The notes under the pieces were generated by a model. It ran no database searches and was not told where the DNA came from. It saw nothing but the letters and a program-made list of their open reading frames with translations. From an uncultured Elusimicrobium sp. (GTDB lineage: Bacteria > Elusimicrobiota > Elusimicrobia > Elusimicrobiales > Elusimicrobiaceae), in NCBI GenBank assembly GCA_902787065.1, contig CADAFA010000043.1:1-13406 (forward strand): a stretch of DNA of 13,406 bases. The letters are read 5' to 3'. The translations under genes and the position numbers were made by a program. Of the stretch, positions 1-7,055 are shown in pieces; the stretch's first letter is position 1; each line of letters begins with the position of its first letter.

Positions 1-1
1 A

Positions 2-1414
2 AGTGATGAAGAAATTGCAAAAGCAACTAATTTACTTGAAACAACTTTGAAAAATTTTGATATTCATGCAAGCGTTACAGGTGTTGCACCGGGGCCGGTT
101 ATCACACGTTATGAAATTAAACCTGATGCCGGTGTTAAAATAAGTTCTATTGTATCAATTTCAAATGATATTGCTTTGGCAATGAAAGCACGCGGTATAC
201 GTGTTGAAGCACCAATCCCGGGCAAAGATGCAATCGGTTTTGAAATACCTAATGAAAAGCCTATAATGGTTACCGTTCGCGAAATTTTGCAAGATGCCTC
301 TTTTATAAATTCCAAATACAAAACAACTGTTGTTTTAGGGCGTTATGCTGATGGTACACCGGCAACTTCCGTTATTGAAAAAATGCCGCACTTGCTTGTT
401 GCGGGGGCAACGAACTCCGGTAAAAGTATTTGCGTACATACAATGATTGCCTCTTTATTATATCGCGCAAAACCGGATGAAATTAAACTTATGCTTGTTG
501 ACCCAAAACGCGTAGAACTTACTTTTTACGAAGGTATACCGCATTTATACGACCCTAAAGTCCCGTGTGAAGATGCTGATATCATTAAAGATGCAAACGG
601 GGCAGTCAAATCTTTACAAGCGCTTGTTAAGGTTATGGAAAAGCGTATGAAGATTTTTGAAATTGCCAAAGTCAAAAATATTGAAGGTTACAATAAATGG
701 GCTGCGGAACATAATGAAGAAAAGATGTTCTTTATCATCGTAATAATTGATGAAATGGCTGATTTAATGCTCCAAACCAAAGCAGCAATTGAAGATTCTG
801 TTCAACGCCTTACACAAATGGGCCGCGCCCTTGGTATACACTTAATTTTATGTACACAGCGCCCCTCAACAAATGTTATTACGGGTGTCATTAAAGCCAA
901 TTTACCCTCAAGAATTGCCTTGCAGGTAGCGTCAAAAATAGACTCCCGCGTAGTGCTTGATTCTAACGGTGCAGATGCCCTGCTCGGTAAAGGTGATATG
1001 CTTTATTTAGGTATTTCCGACCCTAAACCGAAACGCATACAAGGCTCTTATATTTCAGAAGAAGAAATTTCAAAATTAACGGATTTCTGGCGCGCCCAAG
1101 GCGGCCCTGATTACCCGATTCAAATTAAGCCGGAACAAAGCCAAAATCAAGGAACGGAAGGCCTTGGATCTTCGGCAGAAGAAATAATTTCTGCCCTAAC
1201 TTTGATTTTGGAAAGGCGCCGCGTTTCCCAAGATTTACTTAAAGCACATTTTGGTTCTTCGGCGCGTGCGACAAATATTTTGAGTGTACTTGAAATGAAA
1301 GGTTTTATTACAAAACCAGAAGGCTCAAACAGATGGGAAATACATTTTGATTTAATTGAATCAGCTTTAAATGAGTTAAAACAAAAACAAAATCAACCGG
1401 AAGAGGATTTTTAA
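2..1414 (+). CDS. ftsK: DNA translocase FtsK/SpoIIIE, C-terminal part (5' end outside window)
   Basis: The reading frame is open from the first bases, so the N-terminal membrane domain and linker lie upstream of the window; the TTG at 47 is only an internal codon. What is present is the alpha region (ITRYEIKPDAGVK), the RecA-like motor with Walker A GATNSGKS (codons at 404-427), a hydrophobic Walker B strand ending VIIDE followed by MADLM, the family stretch SKIDSRVVLDSNGADALLG, then a Gln-rich linker and a winged-helix gamma domain of about 60 residues (from EEIISALTLILERRRVSQ to the end). In the FtsK family the motor pumps double-stranded DNA at the division septum to clear and align chromosome termini, and the gamma domain reads polar guide sequences. 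The stop overlaps the next start (TAATG), so it is the upstream member of the envelope operon. ftsK followed by a lolA-type gene is a common bacterial order. Confidence 0.96.
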   Translation, partial: SDEEIAKATNLLETTLKNFDIHASVTGVAPGPVITRYEIKPDAGVKISSIVSISNDIALAMKARGIRVEAPIPGKDAIGFEIPNEKPIMVTVREILQDASFINSKYKTTVVLGRYADGTPATSVIEKMPHLLVAGATNSGKSICVHTMIASLLYRAKPDEIKLMLVDPKRVELTFYEGIPHLYDPKVPCEDADIIKDANGAVKSLQALVKVMEKRMKIFEIAKVKNIEGYNKWAAEHNEEKMFFIIVIIDEMADLMLQTKAAIEDSVQRLTQMGRALGIHLILCTQRPSTNVITGVIKANLPSRIALQVASKIDSRVVLDSNGADALLGKGDMLYLGISDPKPKRIQGSYISEEEISKLTDFWRAQGGPDYPIQIKPEQSQNQGTEGLGSSAEEIISALTLILERRRVSQDLLKAHFGSSARATNILSVLEMKGFITKPEGSNRWEIHFDLIESALNELKQKQNQPEEDF

Positions 1415-2040
1415 TGTTTAAAGTAAAAAATATTTTTGTAACTCTCTTAGTTTTGTCCTTAAGTGTACCCCTGTTCGCCGGTGAAACACAAAAAACAAAA
1501 GGGCTTTCACAAAAAGAAGCTATACAAAGGTTTATTTCTTGGGACAAAAAATTAAAAACCCTAGATACTTTTTATATTCAAGAAACCTCTTTTGAAGGAA
1601 CTCTAATTTCTAAAACAGAAGGGCATTTACTAAAAATGGAACAAATACTCCGCCTTGAAACTTTAGAAGAAGGCAAATTAACCCAATATGCCTTAACGGA
1701 TAAAAAAATTATAAATATTTTTGATGAAAAAAGTAATTTAATCACACAAATGCGTTGGGAAAATTGGGAAGAAACACAACAAAATAAATCTTTATTTGAT
1801 TTCGGAAACTATGCAAAAATTTTGGAAAATCATCAAATACTTTCTTTTAATACGTTGGAACATGGGTATCAATTAGTTTTAACCCCAAAAGAAGGTGCAC
1901 AGTATACTTTAACCTTTTTGCTTGATAAAAATAATTTCTTTCCAAAAGAAATAAACTTGCTCAGCGAAGGGGTTAATTCAAAAACCGTTTTACAAAAAAC
2001 TAAAATAAATAAAAGTTTATCTGAGGAGATTTTTAAATGA
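1414..2040 (+). CDS. LolA-like periplasmic lipoprotein carrier
   Basis: A 208-residue exported protein. The first 22 residues form a clear signal peptide (Lys near the start, hydrophobic core FVTLLVLSLSVPL, likely signal peptidase I cut after LFA at residue 22). The mature part has the alternating beta-strand pattern of the LolA/LolB/VioE fold: a helix with LKTLDTFYIQET, then a strand with Gly-Leu spacing (EGTLISKTEGHLLK), hydrophobic strands (ILRLETL, KIINIFD) and a C-terminal LTFLLDKNNFFPKEINLL strand pair. LolA ferries lipoproteins from the LolCDE exporter across the periplasm. Position directly after ftsK supports the call, as that order recurs in Gram-negative genomes. Sequence identity to characterised LolA looks low, so a LolA-like protein of other function is possible. 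The gene overlaps ftsK by one base and pgsA by four. Confidence 0.68.
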   Translation: MFKVKNIFVTLLVLSLSVPLFAGETQKTKGLSQKEAIQRFISWDKKLKTLDTFYIQETSFEGTLISKTEGHLLKMEQILRLETLEEGKLTQYALTDKKIINIFDEKSNLITQMRWENWEETQQNKSLFDFGNYAKILENHQILSFNTLEHGYQLVLTPKEGAQYTLTFLLDKNNFFPKEINLLSEGVNSKTVLQKTKINKSLSEEIFK

Positions 2041-2663
2041 AAAAGGCCATGACGCTTGCAAATAAAATCACTTTAACGCGTGCTTTGCTTGCAATAATAA
2101 TGTTTTTTATGATGGTATCACAAAAACCTATTGCAGTTATAATTGCTTCTTTTATCTATGGTTTTGCCGCTTGTACAGATTGGGTAGACGGGCGAATTGC
2201 AAGGGCCACCAATACTTATACCCCTTTCGGTGCAATAGTTGACCCTTTTGTTGATAAAATCTTAGTCGGTGCTGCATTTTTTGCTTTTACTGATTTACAT
2301 TTCTTACATGTACCTGTTTGGGCAGTATTTTTAATTATCTTAAGGGAACTTTTAGTTTCCACTTTGCGTGTTTTGGCAGCTTTAAATAATAAAGTTTTAG
2401 CAGCTGAACGTTGGGGTAAATTTAAAACAACAGTGCAACTTATAGCAATAGGTTTAATTTTCGTTATTGCGGATATTTACTTCTGCATACCTTTAACAAA
2501 AGGCGCTTTAAAAGAAAATCTGACCTTGGTAAGCGAAATATTATCCGCCTTACCTTACCCGACAACGGTTATCGCCGCTGCGGTTACTTGCTTAAGCGCA
2601 ATAACTTATTTAAAAAACAATTGGGCGCTTTTAAAAGAATCTTGGAGTTTACCGATTAAATAA
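2037..2663 (+). CDS. pgsA: CDP-diacylglycerol-glycerol-3-phosphate 3-phosphatidyltransferase
   Basis: A 208-residue integral membrane enzyme with the complete CDP-alcohol phosphotransferase signature D-x2-D-G-x2-A-R-x8-G-x3-D-x3-D: D48, D51, G52, A55, R56, G65, D69, D73. In this family the aspartates bind divalent metal and the CDP-diacylglycerol pyrophosphate. The N-terminal NKITLTRALLA segment is typical of PgsA and favours glycerol-3-phosphate as acceptor rather than serine or inositol. The product is phosphatidylglycerophosphate, which the next gene's product would dephosphorylate, so two consecutive steps are side by side. The ATG overlaps the previous stop (ATGA) with GAGGAG at 2023-2028 as ribosome binding site; a second ATG four codons in (2049) would give the more usual family N-terminus and cannot be excluded. 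Confidence 0.92.
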   Translation: MKKAMTLANKITLTRALLAIIMFFMMVSQKPIAVIIASFIYGFAACTDWVDGRIARATNTYTPFGAIVDPFVDKILVGAAFFAFTDLHFLHVPVWAVFLIILRELLVSTLRVLAALNNKVLAAERWGKFKTTVQLIAIGLIFVIADIYFCIPLTKGALKENLTLVSEILSALPYPTTVIAAAVTCLSAITYLKNNWALLKESWSLPIK

Positions 2664-2665
2664 TT

Positions 2666-3184
2666 ATGAAACAAAATGCCTTAAAATTTTTTGCAAGCGG
2701 TGCTTTTATAAGTTATTTACCCACTGCTATTTTAAAAAACAAAAAGAATACAGGTGCAGGTTTGCTTGGTTCAATAGAGGCATTTTTGATTTATTTAATA
2801 CTTGGGCCGGTATCTTTTTGGGCTTATGTTTTCTTACTGATTGGGATAATTTTATTTGCAATATATGTATCCCAGAAAGTACATTTTGAAGGGGCGGAAG
2901 ATAACCCTAAAATAGTTATTGATGAAATCGCGGGTTTTTTTGTTTCCGCGGCATTCTTACCATACTCACTAAAAACGGCGATTTTAGCTTTAGTGTTATT
3001 TCGCATTTTTGACACTACAAAACTTGCCTTTATAAAAAAAGCGGAAAATATTGCCACCAAACTGCCCTCAGAAATACGTAAAAAATATTGTTTAAAAGGG
3101 GCGGAAATCGTTTTAGATGATGTGTTGGCAGGTGTAGTTTCAAATTTAATTTTATGGATTTTAGTTTTTTGTAAAATTTTATAG
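2666..3184 (+). CDS. pgpA: Phosphatidylglycerophosphatase A family protein
   Basis: A 172-residue membrane protein matching PgpA in length and motif order: TGAGLLGS near residue 29, IVIDEIAGFFVS at 83-94 with D86/E87, LFRIFDTTK at 111-119, and GAEIVLDDVLAG at 145-156 with D151/D152. The acidic residues are the metal-binding and catalytic candidates of the family, which removes the phosphate from phosphatidylglycerophosphate to give phosphatidylglycerol. Adjacency to pgsA two bases upstream supports the pathway assignment. One deviation: the usual Lys-Pro after the third motif is Lys-Leu here, and the following stretch is charged. No Shine-Dalgarno at normal distance is visible (nearest GGAG is 2644-2647), so translation is probably coupled to pgsA. 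Hydrophobic segments lie around 38-70, 88-110 and 155-172. Confidence 0.86.
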   Translation: MKQNALKFFASGAFISYLPTAILKNKKNTGAGLLGSIEAFLIYLILGPVSFWAYVFLLIGIILFAIYVSQKVHFEGAEDNPKIVIDEIAGFFVSAAFLPYSLKTAILALVLFRIFDTTKLAFIKKAENIATKLPSEIRKKYCLKGAEIVLDDVLAGVVSNLILWILVFCKIL

Positions 3185-3192
3185 GAGGTCTT

Positions 3193-3882
3193 ATGGACTT
3201 TTCACAAGTAAACAGTATACAGGAACTTTTCAAAGCAGGAGGCGTAGTTTTAATACTTTTGATATGTTTATCAGTTTATTCTCTTTCTTTAATGATTGAA
3301 AGATTTTTTAAATATAGAAGAACAATAAACAAATCAAGAAAATTAATGTCTTTTATTAGGAAAACCGTTTCTACCGAAGGTCTTGGTCCTAAAATTTTTG
3401 ATGCTTGCCGCGTTAAAGGATATTCAAATACACCGGCTGCACGCCTAACGCTAAATTTACTTAAATCGGAGAAAAAGAATCTTGCCGAACTTAATGAAGT
3501 CTCAAACACTATTATAGATTGGGAAGCAGCCCAATTATCACGTAAACTTTCAGCTTTGGCTACTCTTGCTAGCACAACCCCATTTATCGGTCTATTTGGT
3601 ACAGTTTTGGGCGTTATGCGTGCATTTTCGGACCTTTCCCTAGCAAGCGGGGCAGGGGCTTCAGCAGTAGCAAAAGGTATTTCAGAGGCCCTTATTAATA
3701 CCGCAGCAGGTTTATTTGTCGCAGTCCCGGCCTTAATAGCCTATAACTACTTTTTAAGCAAAGTAAACTTCTTTACTAAAGACATGGAATACCTGGCACA
3801 GGAACTCATAGCCGCAAAAACAAATGAAAACAGTAAACCCATAAATGTAACAAAAAAACCTGTTTACGAGGTTATTAAATGA
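3193..3882 (+). CDS. tolQ: TolQ/ExbB/MotA-family proton channel subunit
   Basis: A 229-residue inner-membrane protein with the three-helix TolQ/ExbB topology: TM1 about 15-36, a cytoplasmic loop of about 90 residues, TM2 about 125-147 and TM3 about 165-188. The signature TPFIGLFGTVLGVMRAF (129-145) and the ISEALINTAAGLFVAVPALIAYN block (163-185) are the family's channel-lining regions, including the conserved polar T129 and T170. With the TolR-like partner it would form the 5:2 proton-driven motor energising an outer-membrane-reaching protein. It has the strongest ribosome binding site of the block (AGGAGG at 3183-3188). Whether it is TolQ or ExbB cannot be settled by sequence alone; the TolA-like third gene favours Tol. 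Confidence 0.9.
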   Translation: MDFSQVNSIQELFKAGGVVLILLICLSVYSLSLMIERFFKYRRTINKSRKLMSFIRKTVSTEGLGPKIFDACRVKGYSNTPAARLTLNLLKSEKKNLAELNEVSNTIIDWEAAQLSRKLSALATLASTTPFIGLFGTVLGVMRAFSDLSLASGAGASAVAKGISEALINTAAGLFVAVPALIAYNYFLSKVNFFTKDMEYLAQELIAAKTNENSKPINVTKKPVYEVIK

Positions 3883-4286
3883 GGAAACGCCGCCTTCAAA
3901 CTAGGGGACTGATGGGCGAAATAAATATGGTCCCTTTCATTGATATAACCTTAATTTTGCTTATTATTTTTATGGTTATGACGCCTTTTATTGTACAATC
4001 GCAACTGAATGTAGATTTACCTTCTGCCAAAGCCGTAAACACCGTTAGCGAAGATAATTTAATTAAAGTGGAAATTTTAAAAGAAGGTGAAATCCTTGTC
4101 CAAAGCCGTAACACCGATTTAAATAAACTTGAAGAAGAACTTATTTTACATCTTGGAAAAGCACAAGAAAAAACGATTTTGGTACAAGCTGATAAAACTG
4201 TTCCGATAGAAAAGGTTGTACAAGTTTTTGATATTGCTAAAAAACTCGGTGCAGCAAGGCTGGGTATAGGTGTTATAAATAAATAG
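3879..4286 (+). CDS. tolR: TolR/ExbD-family biopolymer transport protein
   Basis: A 135-residue protein with a short basic cytoplasmic start (MRKRRLQTRG), the characteristic INMVPFIDITLILLIIFMV segment containing the single membrane aspartate D22, and a periplasmic domain of about 95 residues. In TolR/ExbD the membrane aspartate carries protons through the TolQ/ExbB channel. The periplasmic part ends with the usual ILVQADKTVPIEKVVQVFDIAKKLG strand-helix unit. Its ATG overlaps the tolQ-like stop (ATGA), implying translational coupling and matched output, as expected for subunits of one motor. Confidence 0.92.
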   Translation: MRKRRLQTRGLMGEINMVPFIDITLILLIIFMVMTPFIVQSQLNVDLPSAKAVNTVSEDNLIKVEILKEGEILVQSRNTDLNKLEEELILHLGKAQEKTILVQADKTVPIEKVVQVFDIAKKLGAARLGIGVINK

Positions 4287-4293
4287 AGGTAAA

Positions 4294-5040
4294 ATGAATC
4301 TAGCTCTTTTTTATTCTCTGTCCATACATTTTATACTTTTTTGCTTGCTTGTCTTTTGCATAGCCTCAAGCCCGATAAAGCAAAAAGAAAAAGCGATGTA
4401 TACTATTGATTTCATAGGCCAAAATTCCGAACCGATGCGCTATGGTGCACCGCAACAAGAAACTCCCTCAACCCCCAAGGCGGCTGAAAAAGAGGAAACA
4501 AAAACAGACTCCCAAGAAATCAAGACAGAAGTTAAAAGTGAAATTAAAGCAGAAACTAAAACAGTAAGCAAAGAATATAATTCAAAAACACAAATATCTA
4601 CAAAAAAACAAAAAAAAGAGAAGAAAAAAATTACCCTATCCAAACCAAGTGTCTTAGACCAAGTGGAAACAGATAATTTAGATGTTTCTTCTTTACACTC
4701 TTTAAGTACTGCGGGCCAAGGGGGAGCTGAAAGAACTGTCCAAGCAAGCTTTACTAATTTCCCTTACCCTTGGTATATAACCCAAGTACGTAATGCTCTG
4801 TGGACTTCTTGGCAAAAAACTAAACCAAAAAACGGGCAAGGATTAAAAGCCTTAGTATCCTTTAATATAGATAAAAACGGGGCAGTCTACGAAGTGCAAA
4901 TTGAAAAAAGTTCAAAAGATGATGCTTATGATTATGCCGCTTTAAGCGCAGTAAGAAATTTAGAGGACTGCCCCCCCTTACCTGAAGATTTCGGAAAGGA
5001 AATTTTAACTGTAACAGTAGAATTTAAACAGGAGATTTAA
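4294..5040 (+). CDS. TolA/TonB-like energy transducer
   Basis: A 248-residue protein with the three-part TolA/TonB build. A single N-terminal transmembrane helix (about 4-25) carries S8 and H12 in the SxxxH arrangement used by TolA and TonB to couple to TolQ/ExbB. Residues about 45-120 are low-complexity and rich in Lys, Glu, Thr and Ser, a periplasm-spanning region. The C-terminal domain (about 155-246) begins YPWYITQVRNALWTSW and continues with a ALVSFNIDKNGAVYEVQIEKSS strand pair and a DYAALSAVRN helix, typical of TonB/TolA C-terminal domains. The Trp-containing first helix and gene order Q-R-A favour TolA over TonB; no tolB or pal follows here. A C7 run at 4971-4977 lies in the coding sequence. 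Ribosome binding site AGAGG at 4285-4289 overlaps the tolR-like stop. Confidence 0.82.
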   Translation: MNLALFYSLSIHFILFCLLVFCIASSPIKQKEKAMYTIDFIGQNSEPMRYGAPQQETPSTPKAAEKEETKTDSQEIKTEVKSEIKAETKTVSKEYNSKTQISTKKQKKEKKKITLSKPSVLDQVETDNLDVSSLHSLSTAGQGGAERTVQASFTNFPYPWYITQVRNALWTSWQKTKPKNGQGLKALVSFNIDKNGAVYEVQIEKSSKDDAYDYAALSAVRNLEDCPPLPEDFGKEILTVTVEFKQEI

Positions 5041-5041
5041 C

Positions 5042-5485
5042 ATGCTTATTTTATGGAGAACGTTTTTAATCAGTCTATGTTGTTTTGCGGTAATAATTTG
5101 TTACCCGCATTATGCCGATGGGGCTTTAACTATTATGTTTACTTGGGCCGTGGTAGCCTTTTTTATCATGCTTATTCTTACCATAGTTAGCAGAGTAATT
5201 TTACTCGGTAAAAGCCATATTTTCAACAGTTTATTTGATATAGCTTTGGTAATTGTGTTTTTATACATTTTATTAAATATTTTCCCGCTATTAGACGGGA
5301 AAACACCTTATATGCGCCTTAAAAAGAAAATTTATCCTACCACCCAAGAAATTGAAACTGGGCTTGAAAATTTGGGCCTTACAAAAAAGAAAGAAGCTTT
5401 AGAACAATTACAAAACAGTATAGATACTATTACAAATGATTTAAAACAAGTAAAAACTCTAATTAAACAGGAGCATAAAGATTAA
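5042..5485 (+). CDS. Small three-helix membrane protein with C-terminal coiled coil, function unknown
   Basis: I do not recognise a family. The 147-residue product has three hydrophobic segments (about 5-20, 30-55 and 62-84) and a charged tail. From about residue 100 to the end the tail shows a heptad-like pattern (EIETGLENLGLTKKKEALEQ, then LQNSIDTITNDLKQVKTLI), suggesting an amphipathic helix or coiled coil; the tail side of the membrane cannot be fixed, though several positive residues after helix 3 (RLKKK) suggest cytoplasm. It sits where tolB would be expected in a proteobacterial tol cluster, one base after the TolA-like stop with its own AGGAG (5030-5034), and overlaps the epimerase start by one base. 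This tight coupling suggests a part in envelope maintenance, possibly with the Tol motor, but that is inference from position only. Confidence 0.8.
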   Translation: MLILWRTFLISLCCFAVIICYPHYADGALTIMFTWAVVAFFIMLILTIVSRVILLGKSHIFNSLFDIALVIVFLYILLNIFPLLDGKTPYMRLKKKIYPTTQEIETGLENLGLTKKKEALEQLQNSIDTITNDLKQVKTLIKQEHKD

Positions 5486-6438
5486 TGAAAGCAGTTATTA
5501 CAGGCGGAAAAGGTTTTGTAGGAAAACGCTTGGCCTCTGCCCTTATAAAACAGGGTTGGGAAGTAACTGTTTTTTCAAGGCGCTCTGCCCCGCAAAGTCA
5601 AGAGGGAATAAAAACCGTAAAAGTAGATTACTTTAACATTAACAATTTAACAGAGAACTTAAAAAATGTTGATATAGTTTTTCATCTGGCAGCCGTTTTA
5701 TTTGCAAATAATAAACAAGAATTTGAAAAGGGAAATGCTAAATTAACAGCAAATTTAGTTAAAGCAGTTGAACTGGCACAAACTGTGAAACACTTCGTTT
5801 ATCAATCATCTTTAGCTGCGGCTGGGCCTTCAAAAAACACTAAAGATTTGATTGATGAAACTTACCCCTGTGACCCTGTTTCAGATTACGGAAAAACAAA
5901 ACTTATGGGTGAAATTGAGGTAAAAAAACTCCCACCCCACATTACTTATACAATTTTACGGGCACCCACAGTTTACGGCGGGGCGGAGGCAGGCGTTTCT
6001 AAAATTTCTGCTTGGGTTAAACGAGGTTTAATGGTAAATCCATCAAAGAAAGATATGTATTTCAGCTTTGTATATGTAGGGGACTTGGTAGATGCTTTAA
6101 TATTGGCTGCTACAAATGATAAAACTAAAAATGAAACTTTTTTTATCTCGGAAAATGCTATTTATACTTGGGAAGATTTTATCAGTAAACTTGCTTTAGC
6201 AATGAGTGTAAAAAAACCGATAATTTTAAATTTACCGCCGTTTATGCTTAAATTTGCTGGAGCTTGTTATGGCTTTATTGCAAAAATTACGAATACTGTT
6301 CCCGCCTTAAATTATGATAAAGTTGCCGAGGCCCTTGCCCCCGGCCATTGGGCATGTAATTCAAAAAAATGGGTTGATTTGACCGGACAAAAATTCCTTT
6401 CTTTAGATGAAGGGTTAAATAAGACCTACAATAAATAA
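5485..6438 (+). CDS. NAD(P)-dependent epimerase/dehydratase, extended SDR family
   Basis: A 317-residue soluble enzyme with an N-terminal Rossmann fold: TGGKGFVG (residues 6-13, the extended-SDR TGxxGxxG), FHLAA at 66-70, YQSS at 106-109 supplying the catalytic serine, and YGKTK at 135-139 giving the Tyr135/Lys139 pair, followed by LRAPTVYGG. Catalytic residues are therefore complete. The C-terminal half is family-like but gives no substrate signature that I can read; nucleotide-sugar epimerase, 3-beta-hydroxysteroid dehydrogenase-like and dihydroflavonol-reductase-like members share this layout. It closes the envelope operon and overlaps the preceding gene (TAATG) with AGGAG at 5469-5473. 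Its stop directly abuts the stop of the convergent pilin gene, leaving no room for a separate terminator. Confidence 0.88.
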   Translation: MKAVITGGKGFVGKRLASALIKQGWEVTVFSRRSAPQSQEGIKTVKVDYFNINNLTENLKNVDIVFHLAAVLFANNKQEFEKGNAKLTANLVKAVELAQTVKHFVYQSSLAAAGPSKNTKDLIDETYPCDPVSDYGKTKLMGEIEVKKLPPHITYTILRAPTVYGGAEAGVSKISAWVKRGLMVNPSKKDMYFSFVYVGDLVDALILAATNDKTKNETFFISENAIYTWEDFISKLALAMSVKKPIILNLPPFMLKFAGACYGFIAKITNTVPALNYDKVAEALAPGHWACNSKKWVDLTGQKFLSLDEGLNKTYNK

Positions 6439-6969
6439 TTAATAAGCATACCCAGTATATAAATTGTTTTTGTTTTTAAAACTGTATTCTTTTTTTCCGG
6501 TATCTGTTTGACAGATTTGATTCAATAAATTACCATCTTTACCGAAGTACGCATTGTCATAAGCTATACAATAATAAGTGTTAGCTCTAATATCGTCTGA
6601 AGAATTATTTTCATCAAGTGCAATATAATAATTTAACATAGATTTGCCATATTTATTTCCTATTACTCCCCCGACATCCCCTATTGTATTGGTATAATAG
6701 TATTCATCATCTTTATTTTTTACTTCTACATCCAATACAGCCAACCCTACAGGATAAGCATTATGAATAAGATAATATCTTTCTATCGCCGAAACTAATG
6801 TATGAACATTAGACTTAACTTTTGCGAACCTACTTTTAATAACTGCTTTTTTATACTGCGGTAAAGCAATTGCCGCCAATATACCGATAATTAAAACAAC
6901 CACCAATAATTCTAACAAAGTAAAACCTTTATAATTTTCTTTACAATTTTTTCTATAATTTTTTAACAT
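6439..6969 (-). CDS. Type IV pilin-like prepilin
   Basis: A 176-residue secreted filament subunit. It has a 15-residue basic leader ending in Gly15 and a class III signal sequence with Phe16 at +1 and Glu20 at +5 (GFTLLELLVVVLIIGILAA), the recognition site for prepilin peptidase, followed by the long hydrophobic N-terminal helix. A globular domain with conserved-looking AIERYYLIHNAYP follows, and C134 and C153 are spaced for the usual C-terminal disulfide loop. Type IV pilins and the related type II secretion pseudopilins cannot be told apart here; no assembly ATPase, platform or prepilin peptidase gene is nearby, so the subunit must use machinery encoded elsewhere. Ribosome binding site TGAGGT (6975-6980, minus strand) fits this start. 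The gene is a lone minus-strand unit next to the regulator. Confidence 0.9.
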   Translation of the reverse strand: MLKNYRKNCKENYKGFTLLELLVVVLIIGILAAIALPQYKKAVIKSRFAKVKSNVHTLVSAIERYYLIHNAYPVGLAVLDVEVKNKDDEYYYTNTIGDVGGVIGNKYGKSMLNYYIALDENNSSDDIRANTYYCIAYDNAYFGKDGNLLNQICQTDTGKKEYSFKNKNNLYTGYAY

Positions 6970-7055
6970 AAATTACCTCACAAAAATATAACTTATATTA
7001 ATATTTTAGAAAAAAAAAAAAAAAAATATAGAAGAAATTTAAAATAAAAAATTAA
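6970..7055. promoter_or_regulatory. Pilin upstream region with A17/T17 homopolymer
   Basis: This 86-nt gap separates the regulator stop from the pilin start, both on the minus strand. It is almost pure A+T and includes an uninterrupted run of 17 A on the plus strand (7010-7026; T17 on the pilin sense strand). Just downstream of the T-run in the pilin direction are TAAAAT (7008 to 7003) and other TA-rich -10-like hexamers. No convincing -35 and no hairpin terminator were found, so the pilin may have its own weak promoter or be read through from the regulator. Confidence 0.4.
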
